Assembly: GCA_017615355.1 (NCBI GenBank)
Contig: JAGAAJ010000141.1
Span: 1 to 64,000, forward strand
Direction: 5' to 3'
Origin: Prevotella sp.
GTDB lineage: Bacteria; Bacteroidota; Bacteroidia; Bacteroidales; Bacteroidaceae
Length of the DNA stretch: 64,000 bases
Part shown: in pieces, positions 25,861 through 34,784 of the stretch
Position numbering within the stretch: the first letter of the stretch is position 1
How the letters are laid out: each line of letters begins with the position of its first letter
Translations under genes and position numbers: made by a program
Notes under the pieces: generated by a model
What the model was told of the DNA's origin: nothing
The model's input: only the letters and a program-made list of their open reading frames with translations
Database searches by the model: none

Positions 25861-28686
25861 TTGAACAGACCTTTCAGCACACTCTTCTTGCTGCTGACGC
25901 TATTCTGCCTTTCCATTCGCGCCGGCAGTCTTGACGACATCAAGCAGACTTTGCAGGCGTCGTCACTACAGCAAACGCAGGAAAAGGTCTTCGTTCATAC
26001 CGACAATCAATGTTATTTCGTAGGCGACACCCTATGGTACAAGGCATACGTGGTGCGTGCCGACAACCTTAAGCCGACCAACATGAGCCGTCTGCTCTAC
26101 GTGGAGCTGCTGTCACCCGACGGCATGCTCGTCGAGCGTCAGACCGTCATCATCAGTCCTGCCGGCTTTACATGCGGACAGTTTGAGCTGACCGACTCGC
26201 TCTATAGCGGCTACTATGAGCTTCGGGCCTACACTCGCTGGAACCTGAACTTCAACGTAAGGAAACATTATTACCGCAGGGAAGAGACGTGGTGGTTCTA
26301 CAACAAGCAGATGGCTGCCGACTACTACCGTGTGTGGGACGGGCTCTACAGTCGTGTGCTGCCCATCTACAGCAAGCCCGAGAAAGCCGGCGACTACGAT
26401 GCCCGCTACATGTACCAACGGCCGAAGACACGTCTTCCCCGCAAGAAGAAGGACGACCTGGTGGTGAAATTCTACCCTGAGGGCGGACACCTCATCGACG
26501 GCATCGAAAACCGCGTGGCCTTCGAGGTAAACGACCAGCACGGCGAGGCCATCAACATCAAGGGCACTATCGACCTGGGCAACGGGCAGAACCTCACCCT
26601 GAGAACTGAGCACATGGGCCGGGGAGTCTTCACTATCACCCCTAACGGCAAGCGTCTGCACGCCACCTTCCATTGGCGCAGCAAGGACTGGACCATCGAC
26701 CTGCCGAAAGCTGAGGTGCATGGCGCCGCCTTCCGCCTTAACGGCAACCAGCTCGATATCAAGGCCTACGGACTGCCGCAGGACAAGGATTATGCCGTGA
26801 GCATCCTCTGCCGAGGTGCCCTGAAGCACTTCGAGCAGGTGCAGCTGCAGGAAAACATCGGCGGGCCTTCTACTGCCACGCTGACACTACCCTTCGAGAA
26901 GCTGCCTTCAGGCGTGGCCGACGTCACCCTCTTCGACAGCGACGGGCAGATTGTGGCTGATCGCCTCTGCTTCGTCAACAACCACGAACACGACTCGCTG
27001 CTCATTACTGCTCCCATCGAGCGCACACACACCTATGCACCCTATGAGCGTGTCGACCTGCCTATACAGCTGCATGGTGTCAGCCAGCCCACCACCTTCT
27101 CGCTCGCCATCCGCGACAGGTACACCGACGAGACCTCTTATGATGATGGCAACCTGATGACCGACCTGCTGCTCTCGAGCGAGCTGCGCGGCTTCATTGC
27201 CCATCCAGCCTATTACTTCGAGGCCGACGACGACCTGCATCGCCGTCATCTCGACCTGCTGATGATGGTGCAGGGATGGCGTAAGTACAAATGGCAGGAA
27301 CTGGCCGAGGCCGACCGTCCCATGCGCTATCAGCCGGAAACGACGCTGACCATTGAGGGAGCCGTCTATAAGATGCTGAATATCGTTCCCGTAGGCGATT
27401 TCAAGGCTGGCTATGACGAGATTACCGACTGGCAGTACGGCGTCTTCCCCAGCGACACGGACGATGACCTAGGCGACAACATCTCCTACAATAGCGAAAG
27501 CGAAGCCTCTGGCGACGAACCGGAGATGACGAGCACCGTTACTGAGCCCACCATCGTCTATAGTGACCTGGCATCGGCCAACGACAATATCGGCATCAAC
27601 CACGGCAACCTCAAGCATGAGGTGATGGTGGAGGCCGAGGTGTCTTTTGACGACCGTTTCGTAGGCGCTGTACAGGAGACCAAAGGTGGGCGTTTCATCT
27701 TCGAGGTGCCGCCGTTCTATGGTCTGGCCTATCTCAACATGAAGGCCTACAACGAAAAGGACTCCTTGAAGAAGAATATGGCATCGCGCAAAGATGCGAA
27801 GGTATACGACGAGGATGCCTTCCCTGACTACTACGTCAAGCGCGACCTCTTCTTCCCCGTCTTCACCCACGACTACAACTACTACGAGAAGCACCAGCCC
27901 GACATCGACTATACGCAGCTCGTCGACACCCTCTCGGAATACTCGATGGAGAACGACGTGCACGAGCTGGGCGAGGTCAACGTGAAAGGCAAGCGTCGCG
28001 GCCGTCGCGCCATCGACTGGAAGAAACCGGCTTATGTGGTCGACGCCTACGACCTCTACAACGACCTTACCGACCGCGGCCTCAGCTTCGGCAAGCTCGA
28101 CATGCGACAGTTCCCCGTGCAGGTGTGCAAGCTGCTCTTCGGCAATATGAACCGTCCCTTGAACTATAATGTCGACGGGCGCATCGAGGGCCATACCTAT
28201 TATCGCAGCTACTCGCCCTTCACCAGCGGCGACGAGGCAGAGCGTGCCGGTCTCTTTGTGGCCAACCGCACATCCACCTACCTCTACCGCCGTCTGAAGC
28301 TGAAGCGTCTGCAGAATATCCGTGTCTATACTGACTACGAGCCACGTACTGAGGACTCGCTGATGGTCTACGACTCTCACACCGCCGACGCCACCGTCGA
28401 CCTGGAGCTTATTCCCGACGACGGCGTGCAGCCCACCTTCCGCGACCGTCACATCCTGCTGCGTGGCATCAATATGGCTGAGGATTTCTATCAGCCCGAC
28501 TACAGCCATCGCGCAGTCGACGCTTTGCCTGCCGACTATCGTCGCACGCTTTATTGGAATCCCAATGCCGTCAGCGACTCCGAAGGCCGCTTTACTGCCA
28601 CCTTCTACAACAACAGTAAGGAGACGCGTATCAGCATGACCGCCGCGGGCGTTACCCTCGACGGCCATCTGCTACATTCGCAATAG
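25861..28686 (+). CDS. Large exported MG2/alpha-2-macroglobulin-like surface protein
   Basis: A 941-residue exported protein. After the signal peptide (PFSTLFLLLTLFCLSIRAGS) comes an MG2-like macroglobulin domain: KVFVHTDNQCYFVGDTLWY, then YVELLSPDGMLVERQTV and GYYELRAYTRW. The rest alternates beta-rich domains with an acidic stretch (about 540-560); LGEVNVKGKRRGRR looks like a short plug-like linker, as in TonB-linked surface proteins. Such proteins are common in Bacteroidota and their role is not well known (envelope, peptide or protease interaction). The start is TTG at 25861, the only start that retains the signal peptide. Possibly co-transcribed with dnaA. Confidence 0.72.
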   Translation: MNRPFSTLFLLLTLFCLSIRAGSLDDIKQTLQASSLQQTQEKVFVHTDNQCYFVGDTLWYKAYVVRADNLKPTNMSRLLYVELLSPDGMLVERQTVIISPAGFTCGQFELTDSLYSGYYELRAYTRWNLNFNVRKHYYRREETWWFYNKQMAADYYRVWDGLYSRVLPIYSKPEKAGDYDARYMYQRPKTRLPRKKKDDLVVKFYPEGGHLIDGIENRVAFEVNDQHGEAINIKGTIDLGNGQNLTLRTEHMGRGVFTITPNGKRLHATFHWRSKDWTIDLPKAEVHGAAFRLNGNQLDIKAYGLPQDKDYAVSILCRGALKHFEQVQLQENIGGPSTATLTLPFEKLPSGVADVTLFDSDGQIVADRLCFVNNHEHDSLLITAPIERTHTYAPYERVDLPIQLHGVSQPTTFSLAIRDRYTDETSYDDGNLMTDLLLSSELRGFIAHPAYYFEADDDLHRRHLDLLMMVQGWRKYKWQELAEADRPMRYQPETTLTIEGAVYKMLNIVPVGDFKAGYDEITDWQYGVFPSDTDDDLGDNISYNSESEASGDEPEMTSTVTEPTIVYSDLASANDNIGINHGNLKHEVMVEAEVSFDDRFVGAVQETKGGRFIFEVPPFYGLAYLNMKAYNEKDSLKKNMASRKDAKVYDEDAFPDYYVKRDLFFPVFTHDYNYYEKHQPDIDYTQLVDTLSEYSMENDVHELGEVNVKGKRRGRRAIDWKKPAYVVDAYDLYNDLTDRGLSFGKLDMRQFPVQVCKLLFGNMNRPLNYNVDGRIEGHTYYRSYSPFTSGDEAERAGLFVANRTSTYLYRRLKLKRLQNIRVYTDYEPRTEDSLMVYDSHTADATVDLELIPDDGVQPTFRDRHILLRGINMAEDFYQPDYSHRAVDALPADYRRTLYWNPNAVSDSEGRFTATFYNNSKETRISMTAAGVTLDGHLLHSQ

Positions 28687-28720
28687 GCCATTATTGGCGA
28701 CTATTCCACGAAAATCCGAC

Positions 28721-31036
28721 TTATTTCCAGACCTTGCGCGTGTTGCTGCCTTCTCGCACAATGACCAGGCCATGCTGTCTCTCGCCAGTAGAGAGCCGGC
28801 GGCCCTGCAAATCAAAGTAACGTTTATCGGTGATTGGTTCGCGGATATTGTCTGCGATGCCGTCCACATACTCAGGCAGCCTTCCCTCGATATAATCAGG
28901 CAGATAGTAGCCCAGATGCGGCGGCTGATTATAGGCGGTGTTCTGCCAGGCTACGCCCATACGGTAGACGTGGTCGTGCATCAGCGTGGGCACGGCATGA
29001 TTGGTGGGTGTCCACGTGGTAAAGAGCATCACCTGCGACGAGTCTTTCTTGTTCCACATCACCAGCTCCTCACGCCAGTCGCCTATGAGGTCAGCCTGCA
29101 GACAGGGCGTGGCCTTGGTGTTGTTGCAGCTCTGCGCATAGTTGTAGGTGGAGCTGTTGAAAGAGATGACGTTGCTGAACGACGAGCCGTTCCACTTTTG
29201 TATGTAGGGATTGGCCTGCGCAGCATTGGTGTCATAGGAGCCGTCGTAGAGCTGATCTGCATAGGTGCCGTCCCAATAGATGCGGAAATTCACGGAGCAC
29301 GACTTGCTGATAACGGTCTTTCCAGTCATGGCGTTGCGTGGATAGCGCTCGTCGCCCGACCAGAACTCATAGCCGTTCTTTCCTGTCAGGTCGGCGGCCA
29401 TACCGCGTCCGTTGTCCTTGTCGGCCGAGCCGCCGTGCCAGATGATACGGCCTGTACGGGCATTATGCACATCCCATGAGCCGTATTCGGCAGGCAGTTT
29501 GTCCTCATGCACGTCGAAGACATAGAGGTCGGTGGAGTCGGGAATCATTTTTCCCACATGCATCGCATCGCCGTGACCATAGCCCGTAGCATAAAGCAGG
29601 AAACCGTCGTGGTCGAGGGCGGAAGCGCCCCAGATCAGTTCGTCGCAGCCGTCACCATCGACATCGGCCACGCTCAGGTTGTGGTTGCCGTTGCCATAGA
29701 GGGTGTTGCTGCCGCTACCGTTGGCGCCATTGGTGATGCCAGCCGTGTTGAGGGGAGCCGACTTAAGAGGAGTGCGTTGAAGGACGTCGCCATCCACAGT
29801 CACCTTGGGCCACGACTTCGTGTCGTCCACCTTCGATGTAAACACGAGCGACTGCGTGACATTAGGCGAGGCATGGAGCCACTCGGTATGCAGGCGCTGG
29901 CCGTCGAAGCTCACAGCCCATACGTAAGCCTTCGTGTAGTAGCCTCTGCAGAAGAGGGCACTAGCAGGCTGACTGTCCCCATTGAGATAGGCCACAGCAG
30001 CGAGGTAGCGCTCAGAGCGATTGCCGTAGTTGTCGCCCCAGAAACCGCTGGGATAAGCCACCACCTTGCCTAAGTCAGAGCCGCCCTCAGTAGCCCCTGC
30101 CCCCGAGGGCAGCTTCGAGCCCGTTCCCGAACGGCCAGGCAAGTACCATGTAGTGTGCAGGGCGCGGCCCGTCTGACCATCGAACACGGTCAGGTATTCA
30201 GCTCCTTGCAGCACGTGGCCTCCCGAGTTGCGATAGTTTCTGTCGTTGGGATGGCCTTTGATGGTGGCATCGGTGGCAGCCTGGTTGACGAAGCCGCCCT
30301 GTCCGTCCTTCGAACCGGTGGCAGTCTTACACATCATCTCGGCCCGTCCGTCGCCGTCGAAGTCGTAGACCATAAACGGCGTGTAATGGGCACCACCACG
30401 AATGTTCTGGCCCAAGTCAACACGCCACAACAGCTCGCAGTTGCCGTCCTTCGTCGGGTCAATCTTGTAGCAGTCGATAAAGGTGTTACCCGTATAGCCA
30501 TGACTGAAGGAGTTGTCTTGATCGTGTGTAGACTCCCATTTCACGATGAGCTCATACTGGCCGTCGCCGTCCACATCGCCTGCCGACATGTCGTTGGGAC
30601 TATAGGCATATGGCACGTTCTGGGCACCGTTCCAAGAGGCGTGAATGCCGCCTTCAGGACGCTGCAGCTGCAGGGTGAGGTATTTCTTCGGCCAAGGCTT
30701 AATACCCTCAGAGGTCTCGCTGATCTCGCCATCCACACGTGTCACCACCTGATAGACGGCCGAAGCCGACGCCTGTGAGTCCTGATAGTTGGTCTTCGTC
30801 AGTCCGCTGGCCACCACCTCGCCGTCACGCAGCAGGTCAAAGGAGATACGGCTCTTCTGGTCGGTACCCAGGAGGCGCCAGCTTACAAAGTTGCTCGTTC
30901 CCGTCGCATTGGTTGGCAAGGCCACCACGCCACGGTCCAGCTTCTCCATCTGACTGTAGGGAGTGACCTGCGCCTGCGATGTAAGATGGATGAAGCCGGA
31001 TGTTAGAAATGTTAGCAGAATCGTTTTTGTCTTCAT
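28721..31036 (-). CDS. Rhamnogalacturonan lyase, polysaccharide lyase family 11
   Basis: A 771-residue secreted enzyme that cuts the rhamnogalacturonan-I backbone by beta-elimination, leaving unsaturated galacturonate ends. The beta-propeller is full of calcium-binding DVDGDG-type loops (SAGDVDGDGQYELIVKW, YDFDGDGRAEMMCKT, VADVDGDGCDELIWG), typical of PL11 (YesW/YesX type). The signal peptide ends near HLTSQAQ. The C-terminal tail (YFDLQGRRLSTGERQHGL, then RKVWK) resembles the GH5 tail. It is 62 bases downstream of the pullulanase gene, separated by an AACGAAA leader. Its products are precursors of the substrate of KduI at 4.3 kb. Confidence 0.93.
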   Translation of the reverse strand: MKTKTILLTFLTSGFIHLTSQAQVTPYSQMEKLDRGVVALPTNATGTSNFVSWRLLGTDQKSRISFDLLRDGEVVASGLTKTNYQDSQASASAVYQVVTRVDGEISETSEGIKPWPKKYLTLQLQRPEGGIHASWNGAQNVPYAYSPNDMSAGDVDGDGQYELIVKWESTHDQDNSFSHGYTGNTFIDCYKIDPTKDGNCELLWRVDLGQNIRGGAHYTPFMVYDFDGDGRAEMMCKTATGSKDGQGGFVNQAATDATIKGHPNDRNYRNSGGHVLQGAEYLTVFDGQTGRALHTTWYLPGRSGTGSKLPSGAGATEGGSDLGKVVAYPSGFWGDNYGNRSERYLAAVAYLNGDSQPASALFCRGYYTKAYVWAVSFDGQRLHTEWLHASPNVTQSLVFTSKVDDTKSWPKVTVDGDVLQRTPLKSAPLNTAGITNGANGSGSNTLYGNGNHNLSVADVDGDGCDELIWGASALDHDGFLLYATGYGHGDAMHVGKMIPDSTDLYVFDVHEDKLPAEYGSWDVHNARTGRIIWHGGSADKDNGRGMAADLTGKNGYEFWSGDERYPRNAMTGKTVISKSCSVNFRIYWDGTYADQLYDGSYDTNAAQANPYIQKWNGSSFSNVISFNSSTYNYAQSCNNTKATPCLQADLIGDWREELVMWNKKDSSQVMLFTTWTPTNHAVPTLMHDHVYRMGVAWQNTAYNQPPHLGYYLPDYIEGRLPEYVDGIADNIREPITDKRYFDLQGRRLSTGERQHGLVIVREGSNTRKVWK

Positions 31037-31098
31037 TGTTTTTGTAGTTCGTTTTTATTTTCGTTTTCGTTTTTTTTCGTTTTCGTTTTCGTCTTCGT
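31037..31098 (-). repeat. AACGAAA leader repeat before the PL11 gene
   Basis: On the minus strand the gap is made of AACGAAG and AACGAAAACGAAA-type units running toward the ATG at 31036, as before four other genes in the window. Confidence 0.6.
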
Positions 31099-33021
31099 TT
31101 ATTTATAAACGATCATTGCCGACTGCGCCGGTACGCTGACCGTGGGACCGCTGACGGTGCCAAGGCCCTGCTCATCAATCTGGCCATCGCGGCAGACGAC
31201 GGTGTATTCGCCCTCAGGCACGCTCACCTGCATAGCCTTCGCATTGGCATTGAGGATGACGATGATGTCCTGCCACTCGTCGCCAGGTGCATCCTTCAGA
31301 CGGAAAGCCACGAGGCAGTCCTGCACGGGCAGGAACGACAGGTGTTTCCTCACCAGGTCGGCCGTACCCAGGCGGAAGGCGGGGTGATGGCTGCGCAGGG
31401 CAATCAGCTTCTTGTAGTAGTCGAACACTTGCGGATAGCGTTCCTTGTTCGTCCAGTCGAGCTGGTTGATGCTGTCGGGCGACTCAAAGCTGTTGTGCAC
31501 ACCCTGCTTGGTACGCAGCAGCTCCTCACCGCTGAGCATGAAGGGCACACCTTGCGAAGTAAAGACAGCCGTCTGTGCCAGCAAGTCGAGTTTGACGAGG
31601 TCAGACCTCACCTCTGCCCCGGGGAGGGGAGTGGCTGCGCTAGTGAGGGCCGATGCTTTTAGCCTGTCAACCAGGCACATATCGTCGTGACAGCTCACAT
31701 AGCTCATCATCTGCGTGGGCTCTGCGGCCCAAGGCTCGTCGCTGTAGTTCACCTTCGTATAGTCCACCTGCGGATGCTCCACCATGCCTGTGATGCCAGC
31801 CTTCAGGCTCTCCTCCTCGCCAGGGATACCAGCCAGAAAAGCTCCCTTCGTGTCATCGCTGAAGGGACCGCGCAAGGCATCGCGAATCTCATCGCTGAAG
31901 GCGGCTACACGGGGCACCTGAGCAATGCTGGCCTTCATGGCCAGCTGCTCGTTGGGCAGCGCACATTGACCGGCACTCCAGCCCTCGCCATAGATAAAGA
32001 TGGTGGGGTCGATTTCGTCCACGGCCTGACGGATGGCGTTCATCGTCTCAATGTCGTGACAGCCCATCAGGTCGAAGCGGAAGCCGTCGATGTGATACTC
32101 GTTGATCCAGTATTTCACGCTCTCCACCATGAAGCGACGCATCATCAGCTTCTCGCTGGCCGTCTCGTTGCCGCAGCCAGAGCCGTTGCTCCCCACCCTG
32201 TAATAGTAGTCCGGATACGTTCTTTGGAAATTCGAGTGGTCGATGTCGTAGGTATGGTTGTACACCACGTCGAGGACGACGCAGATGCCGGCCTTGTGCA
32301 GGGCCTGCACCATCTGCTTGAACTCGCGGATGCGGCAGAGCGGGTCGCTGGCGTCGGTCGAGTAGGAGCCCTCGGGCACATTGTAGTTCACAGGGTCGTA
32401 GCCCCAGTTATACTGCGGCACGTCGGGCTTCGTCTCGTCCACGGAGCCATAGTCATAGCTGGGCAGGATATGAATGGCGTTGATGCCCAGCTCCTTCAGG
32501 TGCTCGATGGCCCACGGCTCAGTCAGGGCGAGGAACTTGCCAGGATGCTGTGCATCGCTGCGGGCGATGGAGAAGTCGCGGTGGTGCAGCTCGTAGACAC
32601 ACCAGTCGGCATAGCGCTCAGGATGCGGTCCGCGGTCATTGGCCCAGCCCTCAGGGTCAGTATCGCGCAGATCCACCACCACGCCCTTTTGTCCGTTTAC
32701 CGTCACGGCCTTGGCAAAAACACCCGGCGAGGCCACGCCATTCACCACAAACTCATACGTCTTGCCCTTCAGGTCACCCTGCACCACGGCCTTGTAGATG
32801 CAGCCCTCCGTCATCAGCGTGTCGTCGACCGTTGGCTTGTGCTCCATCTTGATGCTGTCGCCATCCACCACGACGAGGCATTGGGCGTTATCGGGTGCAA
32901 ACACCTTGAACACCGTCTCCGTGGGCGAATAGGTCATCTCGTCGAACCTGTAGGGGTCGTCTTTCTTGGGGTCACAGGCCATCATTGTCAGTATCATTCC
33001 TGCTATCAAAAATTTTTTCAT
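31099..33021 (-). CDS. Type I pullulanase (GH13) lipoprotein
   Basis: A 640-residue alpha-1,6-debranching enzyme for pullulan, glycogen or starch. The signature YNWGYDPVNYNVPEGSY defines type I pullulanases; the catalytic aspartate lies in GFRFDLMG, the glutamate in YGEGWSAG and the last aspartate in SCHDDM. The signal MKKFLIAGMILTMMAC has a lipobox, so it is probably a lipoprotein facing the periplasm or surface. A short GC palindromic insert (about 31608-31650) gives the loop SAATPLPGAEV. A -7 box lies at 33056-33064 (minus). Followed closely by the PL11 gene. Confidence 0.93.
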   Translation of the reverse strand: MKKFLIAGMILTMMACDPKKDDPYRFDEMTYSPTETVFKVFAPDNAQCLVVVDGDSIKMEHKPTVDDTLMTEGCIYKAVVQGDLKGKTYEFVVNGVASPGVFAKAVTVNGQKGVVVDLRDTDPEGWANDRGPHPERYADWCVYELHHRDFSIARSDAQHPGKFLALTEPWAIEHLKELGINAIHILPSYDYGSVDETKPDVPQYNWGYDPVNYNVPEGSYSTDASDPLCRIREFKQMVQALHKAGICVVLDVVYNHTYDIDHSNFQRTYPDYYYRVGSNGSGCGNETASEKLMMRRFMVESVKYWINEYHIDGFRFDLMGCHDIETMNAIRQAVDEIDPTIFIYGEGWSAGQCALPNEQLAMKASIAQVPRVAAFSDEIRDALRGPFSDDTKGAFLAGIPGEEESLKAGITGMVEHPQVDYTKVNYSDEPWAAEPTQMMSYVSCHDDMCLVDRLKASALTSAATPLPGAEVRSDLVKLDLLAQTAVFTSQGVPFMLSGEELLRTKQGVHNSFESPDSINQLDWTNKERYPQVFDYYKKLIALRSHHPAFRLGTADLVRKHLSFLPVQDCLVAFRLKDAPGDEWQDIIVILNANAKAMQVSVPEGEYTVVCRDGQIDEQGLGTVSGPTVSVPAQSAMIVYK

Positions 33022-33055
33022 AGGTTATACAGATCATTAAGTTGTTTCACTGGCT

Positions 33056-33064
33056 GCAAAGATA
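33056..33064 (-). promoter_or_regulatory. -7 box of the pullulanase/PL11 operon
   Basis: The minus strand reads TATCTTTGC about 35 bases before the ATG at 33021, with a TTTTGG in the -33 region. Confidence 0.6.
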
Positions 33065-33145
33065 CTTAATTTTTTCCAATACCAAAAGAATTAGCCATAA
33101 AAACGTGTATTTTCTCGACTTGTCTTGTTGCGCTTTCCTGATTTG

Positions 33146-33169
33146 CGTGAGCTGAAATTTCAGCTCACG
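33146..33169. repeat. Perfect 24-bp palindrome
   Basis: CGTGAGCTGAAA at 33146-33157 is followed at once by its exact reverse complement, giving a perfect palindrome of 24 bases without a loop. It stands just before the 21-bp array. It may be a protein-binding site or a cruciform-prone spot. Confidence 0.85.
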
Positions 33170-33186
33170 TTCGCTTTCCCTGAGTC

Positions 33187-33300
33187 TCAGGAGCCTCCAA
33201 AATCTGCTGCGGAGCCTCCAAAATTTCCTGTGGAGCCTCCTTTTTTTGCTGCGGAGCCTCCTAATTATCCTGAAGAGCCTGTTTATCCTCAAATTCTCCC
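33187..33300 (+). repeat. 21-bp tandem repeat array 2
   Basis: Five units of 21 bp, each starting GGAGCCTCC (the last AGAGCCTGT) and continuing with an A/T-rich stretch and CTGC or CTGA. On the plus strand they would encode AEPPKFP-like heptapeptides, on the minus strand KFWRLRS-like ones. Same family as 13840-13956 and 55637-55765. Confidence 0.88.
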
Positions 33301-33400
33301 GAGAATTCATCCCCTAATCTGCGTCAGGGAAAAATTTCCCTCTCGTTCATATTTTTTTATTTCGTTCATTATCAGATAATTAGTGAATTTTACGGTAGTT

Positions 33401-33620
33401 TGGTGACGTTGGTGACGGTGACGCGAGTGACGTTAAGGCCTCAAATTAGCAGTAAAAAGTGGTGGCAAGGGATTGAAGATGACGTAAGTGGCATGGTGAC
33501 GTTAAGGCATAATTTAACTTAAGTAAGATTCAAAAATAATATATTATAAAATAATATATTTATTTTTGCGGTTTTTTTTTGACCTTAACGTCACTCGCGT
33601 CACCGTCACCAGCGTCACCA
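33401..33620. repeat. Iteron-type inverted repeat element B
   Basis: The left arm 33401-33438 (TGGTGACGTTGGTGACGG, then TGACGCGAGTGACG and TTAAGG) and right arm 33583-33620 are 38 bp long and complementary at 37 positions. Both are built of GTGACG units. The 144-bp spacer is AT-rich on its right side and holds one extra forward GGTGACGTTAAGG (33494-33506). No gene lies inside. Confidence 0.92.
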
Positions 33621-33920
33621 TTCAAAGGTGTTGTCTGATCTGAGTCGGCGATTTGTCGGGTCAGCATGAGTGTACGTTTCATACAGTCATCCCCACACAC
33701 TCCAAACAAAGGGGTGACCATTTCGTTCACCCCTTGGCCTATGACTCCCTGAATCAGGGTATCATCTTTTTCAACATTTCAAGGGGGCCCCGAATCAGGG
33801 CGTCCTTTTGTCTTCAGCATATGAATGTGCAGCAGACCCGATGAATTGTCGGGTCAGGTCTCGGCATTAATAAGAGGACAATAGCAAAGGGTGTCGCAAA
33901 ACGCGATACCCTTTAGCGTT
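33621..33920. other. Dense cluster of short hairpins, non-coding
   Basis: About 300 bases with at least five perfect or near-perfect hairpins: AGGGGTGA...TTCACCCCT, CCCTGAATCAGGG, GGGGGCCCC, GACCCGA...TCGGGTC, and AAAGGGTGTCGC...GCGATACCCTTT (33885-33916). ATTTGTCGGGTCAG recurs nearly unchanged (33650 and 33853 region). No convincing gene; it could be a small RNA, a set of terminators, or repeat debris. Confidence 0.5.
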
Positions 33921-34054
33921 CTTTTATTCAATAATGTATGTTTTTTCGTGCAAATATGTTGGGGTTTCAAAATCTTTTTGTATTTTTGCAGCAAGTTACT
34001 CAAAAAACGCTAAGAGCAATGACATATCAATAACAAAATACCAAATATTTGTTG

Positions 34055-34753
34055 ATGTATAAAAGACATAGATGGATAATAACTCCTAATAATGGTAGGA
34101 CAATTTGGCGGTATATGTCATTAGACAAATTTTTGTCTTTGCTTAATGACAGACAATTGTATTTTGCGAGACAAGATACATTTTTTGATTTACAGGAGGG
34201 AAAGCGTTCCGTTCCAGATTTGGCGATGTACGACGAAGCTGTTCCGGGAATCTCAGACATTATTGAAAATGATCCTTACGGATGTGCTTTTATTAATTGC
34301 TGGGTAATGTCAGATGTGGATCTATATTTAATGTGGAGTACCTACTCGTCATTAGATAAAGGTATTGCAATAAAATCAACCATAGGTAATCTGAAAGATT
34401 CTCTTGATCCTACTGATGAACGTGAGATATACATTTCCGATGTACACTATATTGATTATTCAAACAAAGGAACATTCATTAAAGCTAATGGAAGTGCAAA
34501 TGATTTGGCTCGCTATTTTTGTAAACGAAAGTATTTTCAACAGGAGCAAGAATTAAGATTGGTTTATTATAATTATAAAATGAGGTTAGATGATAACAAT
34601 ACGCCAAGTGGCCTAAAATTCAGTGTATCTCTTGATACATTAATTGATGAGTTCTGGATTGCTCCCCAAGCAGATGTCTGGTATGGAAATCTAATAAAGG
34701 AGGAAATTAAAACACATGGACTTGTTAAGCCAATAAGGCGTTCTCATATTTAA
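34055..34753 (+). CDS. DUF2971-like protein
   Basis: A 232-residue soluble protein. TIWRYMSLDKFLSLLNDRQLYFARQDTFFDLQEG near the N-terminus is the usual DUF2971 pattern (a short W-Y...L..LL motif, then F and D-E). The family has no settled function but is often found in accessory or defence regions. I start at ATG 34055; two upstream TTG codons are in frame but poorer. A -7 box TATTTTTGC lies at about 33982. This is the first gene of a clearly AT-rich block that runs to about 38.55 kb, a sign of transfer from elsewhere. Confidence 0.72.
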   Translation: MYKRHRWIITPNNGRTIWRYMSLDKFLSLLNDRQLYFARQDTFFDLQEGKRSVPDLAMYDEAVPGISDIIENDPYGCAFINCWVMSDVDLYLMWSTYSSLDKGIAIKSTIGNLKDSLDPTDEREIYISDVHYIDYSNKGTFIKANGSANDLARYFCKRKYFQQEQELRLVYYNYKMRLDDNNTPSGLKFSVSLDTLIDEFWIAPQADVWYGNLIKEEIKTHGLVKPIRRSHI

Positions 34754-34784
34754 CTAAGCAACGCAAATAATCAAAAACACAATT

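Noticed and set aside
33653..33844. 63-codon open frame in the hairpin cluster
   Set aside because: It runs through several perfect palindromes, has no promoter or family match, and amino-acid order follows the hairpins.
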